Assembly (NCBI GenBank): GCA_023430245.1
Contig: JAEZBA010000638.1
Location: 1 to 7,549, forward strand
Reading direction: 5' to 3'
DNA from: Pseudomonadota bacterium
GTDB taxonomy: Bacteria; Pseudomonadota; Alphaproteobacteria; Rhizobiales; Xanthobacteraceae
Length of the DNA: 7,549 nt
Shown here in pieces: positions 1-5,481 of the stretch. The notes under the pieces are model-generated. The model ran no database searches. It was not told the DNA's origin and saw only the letters and a program-made list of their open reading frames with translations. Each line of letters begins with the position of its first letter. The first letter of the stretch is position 1. The position numbers were made by a program, and so were the translations under genes.

Positions 1-434
1 ATGCCGTCCTGATCGCGGATCGAAAAAATACCGCGGAGATGAAACGTCTCGTCGGAAAGCTCAAAGAAGTTGCGCCCGCCGTAACGGTGGACCACATCCA
101 GGTGCATCGGCCGTGGGGAAATTATCAGTCTCTCGACAATGGCTCCCGCTACCAGGTCAAACGTATCGTGGTGAAAAAGGGCGGCCGGCTGTCGCTGCAA
201 TATCATCACCATCGTGCAGAGCACTGGATTGTGGTGCGCGGTACGGCGCGGGTGACGATCGGCGAGGACGTGAAGACTCTGCACGAAAATCAGTCGATCT
301 ATATCCCGATGGGAACGCCGCACCGGCTGGAGAATCCCGGGATGATCGATCTGGAACTGATCGAGGTTCAGACCGGCAGCTATCTCGGCGAGGACGATAT
401 CGTGCGCATCGAGGACGATTATCGCAGGTCTTGA
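1..434 (+). CDS. manC: ManC C-terminal part (mannose-6-phosphate isomerase cupin domain), 5' truncated by window edge
   Basis: This is the last 143 codons of a bifunctional mannose-1-phosphate guanylyltransferase/mannose-6-phosphate isomerase (ManC/AlgA/CpsB/XanB family). The frame is open to the left edge: codons from base 3 read AVLIADRKNTAEM, which matches the end of the nucleotidyltransferase half, so the ATG at 39 is an internal Met and not a start. The rest is the type II isomerase cupin. It shows the RPWG(N/K)Y entry motif, the metal-binding HHHRAEHW motif, and the second cupin motif IPMGTPHRLENPG followed by LIEVQTGSYLGEDDIVR. The isomerase half interconverts fructose-6-phosphate and mannose-6-phosphate. 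The missing N-terminal half makes GDP-mannose for exopolysaccharide, O-antigen or fucose/rhamnose-type sugars in the cytoplasm. The symbol manC is chosen among synonyms. A separate cupin-only protein is unlikely because homology continues upstream of the Met. Confidence 0.93.
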   Translation, partial: AVLIADRKNTAEMKRLVGKLKEVAPAVTVDHIQVHRPWGNYQSLDNGSRYQVKRIVVKKGGRLSLQYHHHRAEHWIVVRGTARVTIGEDVKTLHENQSIYIPMGTPHRLENPGMIDLELIEVQTGSYLGEDDIVRIEDDYRRS

Positions 435-513
435 GTTTCCTTCTCACTCGGGCTCGCCCGGCTGCACGCTCCCGCATTCAGCCCTTTGCATATTGGCGCT
501 TCGGAGCTATGGA

Positions 514-548
514 ATTCCGGTGCGCGAGCCTGCGCTCGCGCCCGGAAT
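514..548. repeat. Palindromic REP-like intergenic repeat (hairpin) upstream of the transaldolase gene
   Basis: This is a near-perfect inverted repeat. The left arm is ATTCCGG (514-520), a bulged T at 521 and GCGCGAGC (522-529). The loop is CTGC (530-533). The right arm is GCTCGCGC CCGGAAT (534-548), giving a 15-bp stem. It is followed directly by GACGGAG. Elements of this shape, with ATTCCGG outer arms and a trailing GGAATGACGGAG, are common between genes in Bradyrhizobium-like genomes; I recognise the style from memory and cannot count copies here. It has no T-tract, so it is not a typical intrinsic terminator, though the hairpin could protect mRNA or attenuate readthrough between manC and the next gene. 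Confidence 0.7.
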
Positions 549-551
549 GAC

Positions 552-557
552 GGAGAG
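552..557 (+). promoter_or_regulatory. Ribosome binding site fixing the transaldolase start at 562
   Basis: GGAGAG at 552-557, with GGAG six bases before the ATG at 562, is the only good Shine-Dalgarno match near this gene. The alternative starts, TTG at 493 and ATG at 547, lack one and lie upstream of or inside the palindromic repeat. The site is also the tail of the repeat consensus (GGAATGACGGAG). Confidence 0.7.
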
Positions 558-561
558 CGTC

Positions 562-1311
562 ATGGCGATCAAACTCGAAGACCTGAAGGTCAAGCTGTTC
601 ACTGACGGCGCCGACAAGGCCCAGATCGTGGAGATGGCGAAAAACAGATGGATCGCGGGTTTCACCACGAATCCTTCGCTGCTCAAGAAGGCTGGCGTGA
701 CCGACTACGAAGCCTATGCGCGCGATCTGGTGGCGGCGGTTCCCGATCGACATATTTCCTTCGAGGTGTTCTCGGACGACATTGCGGAGATGGTGGCGCA
801 GGGGCGCGTAATCGCGTCCTGGGGCAAGAATGTTTATGTCAAGCTGCCCGTGACTACGACCCGCAAGGAACCGCTATTCGACGCGGTACGCACACTGTCG
901 CGCGATGGCGTGAACATCAACCTCACCGCAATTTTTTCGGCCGATCAGGTCGACAAGGCGATGCAGGCATTGGCGGGCGGAGCGCCCGCCTGCGTCTCGG
1001 TCTTTGCCGGGCGGCTCGCCGATTTCGGCATCGACTGTGCGCCACTGATGCGCGACGCGATTGCGCGGGCCCGCGAGACCGCCAATGTTGAGATCATCTG
1101 GGCCTCGACCCGGGAGGTCTATAACGTCATCGAGGCCGACAAGATGGGCTGCCACATCATTACGGCACCCGCCGATGTCTTGAAAAAGCTTCCGGCGCTG
1201 GGCACCAAAACCCCCGAAGAGCTTTCGGTCGGCGCGATCCAGGCCTTCAGGGAGGACGCCCTGGCGGTTGGCTTGAAGCTCGACCTGGGCGGGCGGGCTG
1301 CGGCCGAATAG
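562..1311 (+). CDS. Transaldolase-family protein (TAL/FSA), 249 aa
   Basis: A small class I aldolase/transaldolase with a TIM-barrel fold, cytoplasmic. Counting from Met at 562, visible active-site elements are Asp15 (LFTDGAD), the TTNPSL motif (residues 35-40, Asn37), Glu68 (ISFEVFSDD), the Schiff-base Lys94 (VYVKLPVT), Thr122 (INLTAIFS), Ser146 and Arg151 (SVFAGRLAD), and the phosphate-binding Ser182/Arg184 (WASTREV). Length is close to fructose-6-phosphate aldolase (about 220 aa) and well short of classical TalB (about 317 aa). However, Glu68 aligns by eye with TalB Glu96, where E. coli FSA has Gln59, so transaldolase chemistry is more likely than free-dihydroxyacetone aldolase chemistry. 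The start at 562 is chosen by the GGAGAG site and because the 23 extra residues of the longer form fall in a palindromic repeat. Lying between manC and a nucleotide-sugar gene pair, it may tune sugar phosphates for glycan synthesis; the real donor and acceptor are unknown. Confidence 0.85.
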   Translation: MAIKLEDLKVKLFTDGADKAQIVEMAKNRWIAGFTTNPSLLKKAGVTDYEAYARDLVAAVPDRHISFEVFSDDIAEMVAQGRVIASWGKNVYVKLPVTTTRKEPLFDAVRTLSRDGVNINLTAIFSADQVDKAMQALAGGAPACVSVFAGRLADFGIDCAPLMRDAIARARETANVEIIWASTREVYNVIEADKMGCHIITAPADVLKKLPALGTKTPEELSVGAIQAFREDALAVGLKLDLGGRAAAE

Positions 1312-1487
1312 CCCTCCGATTGCGGCCTTTAGGGTCCAGGCGGCTCCAAGCTCCGACTTTGGACGGATTTTCCGGTTCCCGTCCGTAACGCTCTGACTCA
1401 AAAGGTGTTTGGACGCGGAAAGCGAAATCTCGCCGCAATTGCAATGAGCATGCTAGGCAGAGCGGGGATCTGGGCCGCTTCGGGGGT

Positions 1488-2498
1488 ATGTCTGAGATGG
1501 TTCTTGCAGTGAAGGGCGGCGAGGCTAGGCCGCTTCGCGTCGGCGTGGTCGGCGTGGGTATCATGGGGGCAAACCACGCCCGCGTATTTGCCGGATTGCC
1601 GGACGTGACCCTGGTCGGGGTCGCGGACCCCAATTCGCAACAGCGCGAACTGGTCACCCGCATTCTCGGTGTCCCTGCCGTAGAGGACATCGACGACCTG
1701 CTCGGGCCCGGCCTCGACGCCGTGACCATTGCCGCACCGACGCATCTCCACCATGGACTGGCGTTGAAATGTATCGAGCGGGGCATTCATGTCCTAATCG
1801 AAAAGCCGATCGCCTCCAATGTGGAGGAGGGGCACGAGATCATCGCCGCCGCCAAGCGGCGCGGCGTCAAGCTGATGGTCGGCCATGTCGAGCGCTTCAA
1901 CCCGGCAGTGCAGGCGATCAAGGAAGCGATTCGCGACGAGGATATTCTTTCGATCGCGATCACCCGGGTCGGGCCGTTTCCGCCGCGCATGTCGAATGTC
2001 GGCGTGGTCATCGATCTCGCGGTCCATGACATCGATCTGATCCGCTGGTTCACCGATTCGGAAATCGTCGAAGTCCAACCGCAATTGTCCAGCGCGGTGG
2101 CCGAACGGGAGGACATCGCCCTCTTGCAATTCCGCACCGCTTCGGGCGTTTTGGCCCATATCAACACCAACTGGCTGACGCCGTTCAAGGCGCGCACCGT
2201 TCACGTCGCCACCCGTCGCAAATACCTGATCGGCGATCTTCTGACCCGCCAGGTCACCGAATGCTTCGGGTTCCAGCCGGACGGCAGCTATTCGATGCGG
2301 CACCTTTCGGTCGGGCATTCGGAGCCGCTGCGCGCTGAATTGCAGGCCTTCGTCCATGCGGTGCGTGACAACAAGCGCCCCCCGGTGACCGGCGAAGAGG
2401 GTGTTGAAAGTCTGGACGTCGCGATGCGCTGCCTGGATAACCGCCAGCCGGCCAAAGTGGCGTCGCATCCTTCGGTCGCGCGCCGCGCTGCCGGTTAG
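1488..2498 (+). CDS. gnnA: Gfo/Idh/MocA-family NAD-dependent dehydrogenase, likely UDP-GlcNAc 3-dehydrogenase (GnnA)
   Basis: A 336-aa cytoplasmic oxidoreductase. The N-terminal Rossmann fold has GVVGVGIMG (19-27) and an acidic residue ending beta-2 (VADP, Asp47). The family EKP motif is at 105-107 (EKPIA). The C-terminal substrate domain carries DLAVHDIDL (176-184), with the usual catalytic His180. Together with the adjacent DegT-type aminotransferase it best fits GnnA of Acidithiobacillus ferrooxidans, which oxidises C3 of UDP-GlcNAc so that GnnB can aminate it, giving UDP-GlcNAc3N for lipid A. The alternative is a WlbA/WbpB-like enzyme acting on UDP-GlcNAcA for O-antigen; motifs alone do not separate these. 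The start is uncertain: ATG 1488 has only a G-run (1482-1486) too close upstream, and ATG 1497 or GTG 1509 would still leave the Rossmann motif intact. The 176-base gap before it has no clear promoter or terminator. The aminotransferase start follows 40 bases after its stop, so the two form an operon. Confidence 0.8.
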   Translation: MSEMVLAVKGGEARPLRVGVVGVGIMGANHARVFAGLPDVTLVGVADPNSQQRELVTRILGVPAVEDIDDLLGPGLDAVTIAAPTHLHHGLALKCIERGIHVLIEKPIASNVEEGHEIIAAAKRRGVKLMVGHVERFNPAVQAIKEAIRDEDILSIAITRVGPFPPRMSNVGVVIDLAVHDIDLIRWFTDSEIVEVQPQLSSAVAEREDIALLQFRTASGVLAHINTNWLTPFKARTVHVATRRKYLIGDLLTRQVTECFGFQPDGSYSMRHLSVGHSEPLRAELQAFVHAVRDNKRPPVTGEEGVESLDVAMRCLDNRQPAKVASHPSVARRAAG

Positions 2499-2538
2499 GC
2501 CTCCGTTTTCGCTCCGGATAGAGAATCGTCGTCAGCCC

Positions 2539-3690
2539 ATGAACCAGCATGCCCGCGTCGAAGTGAAACCCATTCCCTTCATCGATGTGGCGGCGCAACG
2601 CCGCCGTCTGGGCAAGGCGATCGATGACGCGACCACCCGCGTCCTCAGCCATTGCCAGTTTCTGATGGGACCGGAGGTCGCCGCCTTCGAGGCCGAACTC
2701 GCTGCGTTCTGTGGCGCTAAATACGCATTGTCATGCTCGAGCGGTACTGACGCTTTGGTCATGACCCTGATGGCGAAGGGGATCGGCCGCGGCGATGCCG
2801 TGATCTGTCCGACCTTCACCTTCTGTGCGACAGCGGAAAGCGTTGCGCTGATCGGTGCCACGCCGGTGCTGGTGGATGTGGATCCCGAAACCTTCAACAT
2901 CGATGTCGCGAGTCTGAAATCCGGGATCGCGACCGCCAAGGCCGCGGGTCTGAAGCCCAAAGCCGTGATCCCGGTCGATCTGTTCGGTCTGCCGGCCGAT
3001 TACGATGCGATCGCGGAGGTCGCCGCGGCCGATGATCTGTTCATTCTCGACGATGCGGCGCAGGGGTTTGGCGGCAGCTACAAGGGCCGCGCCGTCGGCA
3101 CCTTCGGCCATGCCACCGCCACCAGCTTTTTCCCCGCCAAGCCGCTCGGCTGCTACGGCGATGGCGGTGCGGTTCTGACCGATGACGAGGAACTTCTCGC
3201 AATCCTGAAAAGCGTGCGGGTGCATGGCGGCGGCTCGGACAAGTACGATAACGTCCGGCTCGGGCTGACAGCCCGTCTCGACACCAACCAGGCGGCGGTG
3301 CTGCTGGAAAAGCTGAAAATCTTCCGCGACGAGATCGAGACCCGTAACCGGGTCGCCGGGCGCTACAGCCGCGCGCTGAAGGATGTGGCCATCGTGCCGG
3401 TTGTGCCGGACGGATACACCTCGGTCTGGGCGCAATACACGCTCCGCCTGGCACCCGGTAAGCGCGAAGAGTTTGCCCGAGCGCTGCAGGCCGAGGGCAT
3501 TCCGACCGCGATTTATTACGCCAAGCCGTTGCACCGGCAGACGGCCTATCGCGGCTTCCCGGTGGCGGCGGCAGGGCTTGCGGTCAGCGAGCGGCTCGCC
3601 GACGAGGTCATCAGCCTGCCGATGCATGCCTATCTCGACGAGCCGACGCAGGATCGCATCGTGGATGCGGTGAAGCGGGCGTTGCGCTAA
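2539..3690 (+). CDS. gnnB: DegT/DnrJ/EryC1/StrS-family PLP aminotransferase, likely UDP-3-keto-GlcNAc aminotransferase (GnnB)
   Basis: A 383-aa sugar aminotransferase of full family length. From Met at 2539 the visible elements are SSGTDAL (67-73, cofactor phosphate binding), PTFTF (91-95, aromatic stacking on PLP), Asp172 in ILDDAAQ (pairs with the pyridine nitrogen), the Schiff-base Lys201 in SFFPAKPLG, the GLTARLDTNQAA stretch (243-254), and the late MHAYL motif. The family moves an amino group from glutamate to a keto-sugar nucleotide. Next to a UDP-sugar 3-dehydrogenase the expected product is UDP-GlcNAc3N, used by LpxA to make amide-linked, 2,3-diaminoglucose lipid A. The frame stays open upstream to 2401, but that part overlaps the dehydrogenase gene and does not resemble the family, which begins near the PFID segment, so 2539 is preferred. 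Its ribosome site is weak (GGATAGAG about 16 bases away), which fits translational coupling. WbpE/WlbC-like function on UDP-GlcNAcA-type substrates remains possible. Confidence 0.85.
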   Translation: MNQHARVEVKPIPFIDVAAQRRRLGKAIDDATTRVLSHCQFLMGPEVAAFEAELAAFCGAKYALSCSSGTDALVMTLMAKGIGRGDAVICPTFTFCATAESVALIGATPVLVDVDPETFNIDVASLKSGIATAKAAGLKPKAVIPVDLFGLPADYDAIAEVAAADDLFILDDAAQGFGGSYKGRAVGTFGHATATSFFPAKPLGCYGDGGAVLTDDEELLAILKSVRVHGGGSDKYDNVRLGLTARLDTNQAAVLLEKLKIFRDEIETRNRVAGRYSRALKDVAIVPVVPDGYTSVWAQYTLRLAPGKREEFARALQAEGIPTAIYYAKPLHRQTAYRGFPVAAAGLAVSERLADEVISLPMHAYLDEPTQDRIVDAVKRALR

Positions 3691-3709
3691 GACACGGACC
3701 GCCTCTAGG

Positions 3710-3767
3710 CTCCGATCATTCCCGCGGAAGCGGGAATCCAGTGCTGGGTCCCCGCCGTCGCGGGGAC
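3710..3767. repeat. Two-hairpin intergenic palindromic repeat (ATTCCCGC...GCGGGAAT type) between gnnB and murJ
   Basis: Two perfect 8-bp hairpins stand side by side. The first is ATTCCCGC (3718-3725), loop GGAA, GCGGGAAT (3730-3737). The second is GTCCCCGC (3748-3755), loop CGTC, GCGGGGAC (3760-3767). Between them lies CCAGTGCTGG, itself a palindrome-like linker. This layout is a familiar dispersed repeat of Proteobacteria; when translated by accident it yields peptides like PATAGTQ.WIPASAGM, as seen on the - strand here. Read on the - strand, its left end is GGAATGATCGGAG (3722 to 3710), nearly the same as GGAATGACGGAG (544-555) after the other repeat. It fills most of the 102-base gap and could act as an mRNA stabiliser or weak terminator; neither hairpin is followed by a T-run. 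Confidence 0.85.
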
Positions 3768-3792
3768 GAACGGAAAGAATGGTTTTCCGGTC

Positions 3793-5355
3793 GTGATCGG
3801 ACGCATTTTCACCGGCGGCGGTTTTACCCTTCTCTCGCGCATCACCGGGTTCGCGCGCGACATCATGCTTGCGGCGATTCTCGGCGCCGGACCGGTGGCC
3901 GACGCTTTCTTCGTCGCGCTGCGGCTGCCGAACCATTTTCGCGCCATCTTCGCCGAAGGCGCGTTCAATGCCGCATTCATTCCCGCCTATGCCCGCATAC
4001 GCACCCAGGATGGGCCGGACCCGGCGAAGCTTTTTGCCGATCGCGTCTTCACCATGATGGTGGTGGTCCAGCTGGTGCTGCTCGCAATCGCGCTGGCCTT
4101 CACCTCTGACGTGATCTCGCTGCTCGCGCCAGGCTTCAGGGACGATCCCGGTCGTTTCGCACTGGCAATCGAACTGACCCGCATCACCTTTCCCTATCTG
4201 TTGCTGGTTTCGCTGGTGACGCTTTATGGCGGCATCCTGAATTCGATCCATCATTTTGCGACGCCGGCCGCCGCGCCGATCCTGCTCAATCTATCGATGA
4301 TGGCGACGCTGGCGCTCGCCGCGTTTTTTCCGTCGGCCGGCCACGCTGCGGCGTGGGGTGTGTTCATCGCCGGAATTCTCGAATTGCTGCTGGTCGTGGG
4401 CGACGCCGGCCGCGCGCAGGTGCTCGCCTGGTTCACCTGGCCGCGGATCGACGAGAATGTCCGGAAGTTCTTCCGCGCACTTGGACCGGCAACAGTCGGT
4501 TCGGCAGGCGTACAGCTTGCGATGTTCGCCGACACCATCATCGCGAGCTTCCTCGCCGCCGGTGCGATCTCGGCGCTCTACTATGCGGACCGCATCAATC
4601 AATTACCGATCGGCGTCATCGGTATTGCGATCGGCACCGTCCTGCTGCCGGAAATGTCGCGGCGCCTCGCCGCCGGCGACGAACCCGGTGCGCGCAACGC
4701 GCAAAACCGTGCGGTCGAACTGACACTGCTGCTAACCATTCCCTGTCTGGTCGCCTTCCTGCTGATCCCCGATCTGATCATGCGCGCCCTGTTCCTGCGC
4801 GGAAAATTCACCGCCGACGATGCGCTGGCCGCAGGCGCGACGCTCGCGGCTTACGCAATCGGTCTCATTCCCTATGTCCTGATCCGCAGCATGACCGCTC
4901 CGTTTTTTGCCCGCGGCGATACCCTGACCCCAGTCAAGGCGTCCCTGATCGCGGTCGCGGTCAACATTCTGATCAAGATCGTGCTGATGGGGCCGTTGGC
5001 GCAGGTCGGTCTCGCCATTGCCACCGCAATCGGTGCCTGGGTGAATCTGGGGCTTGTCACCTGGTTTGCCTCGCGCGCCGGCATCGCCGGGATGGATGCG
5101 CGGCTCAAGCGGTCAATCCTGCTGCTGGCGGCGATCGGATGCGTGTTCGGGATCACGCTCTTCCTGTCGCAGCGGATCGTGGCGGCGCTCTATCGCGATC
5201 TGCCGGTCTTCCGTGACGAAGCAACGCTGGCGACCCTCGCCGTCCTCGGGGGCATTGTTTACGGTGTGCTGGTGCTGCTGTTGCTGGGGCGCCACTGGTT
5301 CAGGGCTTTTCGGGGCGAGAAGCAGGTCCCGACAATCAGTACAAAATCCGACTAA
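3793..5355 (+). CDS. murJ: MurJ (MviN), lipid II flippase
   Basis: A 520-aa polytopic inner-membrane protein of the MOP superfamily (E. coli MurJ has 511 aa), hydrophobic throughout and consistent with about 14 transmembrane helices. It flips undecaprenyl-linked lipid II to the periplasm for peptidoglycan synthesis. Conserved features are clear: FTLLSRITGFARD (11-23, with Arg16 and Arg22 matching essential arginines), DAFFVALRLPNHFR (37-50, Asp37 and Arg50), the IFAEGAFNAAFIP signature (52-64), YADRINQLPIGV (264-275, Asp266/Arg267), and ARGDTLTPVK (373-382). The GTG start at 3793 gives the usual MIxRIxxxxGFTLLSR beginning. No good Shine-Dalgarno lies nearby; GGAAAG at 3772 is too far. Gap to gnnB is 102 bases, mostly repeat, so readthrough from the lipid A sugar operon is plausible. 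In rhizobia mviN often lies near glnD and trpS; here neither is adjacent. Function in another lipid-linked glycan pathway cannot be excluded but is less likely. Confidence 0.93.
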   Translation: MIGRIFTGGGFTLLSRITGFARDIMLAAILGAGPVADAFFVALRLPNHFRAIFAEGAFNAAFIPAYARIRTQDGPDPAKLFADRVFTMMVVVQLVLLAIALAFTSDVISLLAPGFRDDPGRFALAIELTRITFPYLLLVSLVTLYGGILNSIHHFATPAAAPILLNLSMMATLALAAFFPSAGHAAAWGVFIAGILELLLVVGDAGRAQVLAWFTWPRIDENVRKFFRALGPATVGSAGVQLAMFADTIIASFLAAGAISALYYADRINQLPIGVIGIAIGTVLLPEMSRRLAAGDEPGARNAQNRAVELTLLLTIPCLVAFLLIPDLIMRALFLRGKFTADDALAAGATLAAYAIGLIPYVLIRSMTAPFFARGDTLTPVKASLIAVAVNILIKIVLMGPLAQVGLAIATAIGAWVNLGLVTWFASRAGIAGMDARLKRSILLLAAIGCVFGITLFLSQRIVAALYRDLPVFRDEATLATLAVLGGIVYGVLVLLLLGRHWFRAFRGEKQVPTISTKSD

Positions 5356-5366
5356 CCCCCTATAAT
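5338..5366 (+). promoter_or_regulatory. Candidate sigma70-type promoter for the efflux operon
   Basis: A perfect TATAAT at 5361-5366 lies just after the murJ stop. At 17 bases spacing the -35 position reads AGTACA (5338-5343), a 3/6 match to TTGACA, inside the end of murJ. A perfect -10 hexamer is notable in GC-rich DNA, and the gap before the adaptor gene is the natural place for the efflux promoter. A second, weaker pair is TTGCAG (5418-5423), 17 bases, TATGTG (5441-5446). No transcript start can be fixed from sequence alone. Confidence 0.4.
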
Positions 5367-5431
5367 TGATGGACAAAAGTCGCGAGCGTCGGTAACAGGC
5401 GGGTGCGGGGACAATGTTTGCAGTCTGACCA

Positions 5432-5452
5432 CAGCGTTCCTATGTGACGCTG
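5432..5452. promoter_or_regulatory. Inverted repeat, candidate repressor operator upstream of the efflux adaptor gene
   Basis: CAGCGT (5432-5437) and ACGCTG (5447-5452) are perfect 6-bp inverted arms separated by 9 bases. RND efflux operons are often repressed by TetR-family or similar dimeric regulators that bind such sites, and this one overlaps the weaker -10-like TATGTG. No regulator gene is in the window, so the role is inferred; a 6-bp arm pair could occur by chance. Confidence 0.25.
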
Positions 5453-5481
5453 GCACGGTTGCAGTGCACAATGAGCCTCGA

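Noticed and set aside
39..434. Stand-alone 131-aa cupin protein starting at ATG 39
   Set aside because: The frame is open to the left edge and the upstream codons continue the ManC homology, so this is the end of a larger bifunctional gene.
493..561. Longer transaldolase starting at TTG 493 or ATG 547
   Set aside because: The extra residues come from the palindromic repeat region, lack a ribosome site, and are not part of the family; ATG 562 has GGAGAG in place.
1361..1384. Possible terminator GGACGG/CCGTCC after the transaldolase
   Set aside because: Only a 6-bp stem with a 12-base loop and no following T-run; not a convincing terminator.
2401..2538. Longer aminotransferase starting at 2401
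   Set aside because: This stretch overlaps the end of the dehydrogenase gene in another frame and does not resemble the family N-terminus.
3779..3796. Five-codon leader frame (ATG 3779 to TGA overlapping the murJ GTG)
   Set aside because: The GGAAAG before it is only about one base from the ATG, the frame is tiny, and nothing indicates it is translated.
3705..3980. - strand frame with PATAGTQ and WIPASAGM peptides
   Set aside because: These are translations of the dispersed two-hairpin repeat at 3710-3767, a common false gene in proteobacterial annotation.
2731..4254. A 507-aa open frame on the - strand opposite gnnB and murJ
   Set aside because: It is antisense to two clear conserved genes, its composition is Arg/Gly/Asp/Gln/His-rich as in GC-rich shadow frames, it runs through the intergenic repeat, and it has no recognisable domain.
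4353..5216. 287-aa + strand frame within murJ
   Set aside because: Alternative frame of a conserved membrane protein gene, Arg-rich with no domain; a GC-bias shadow.
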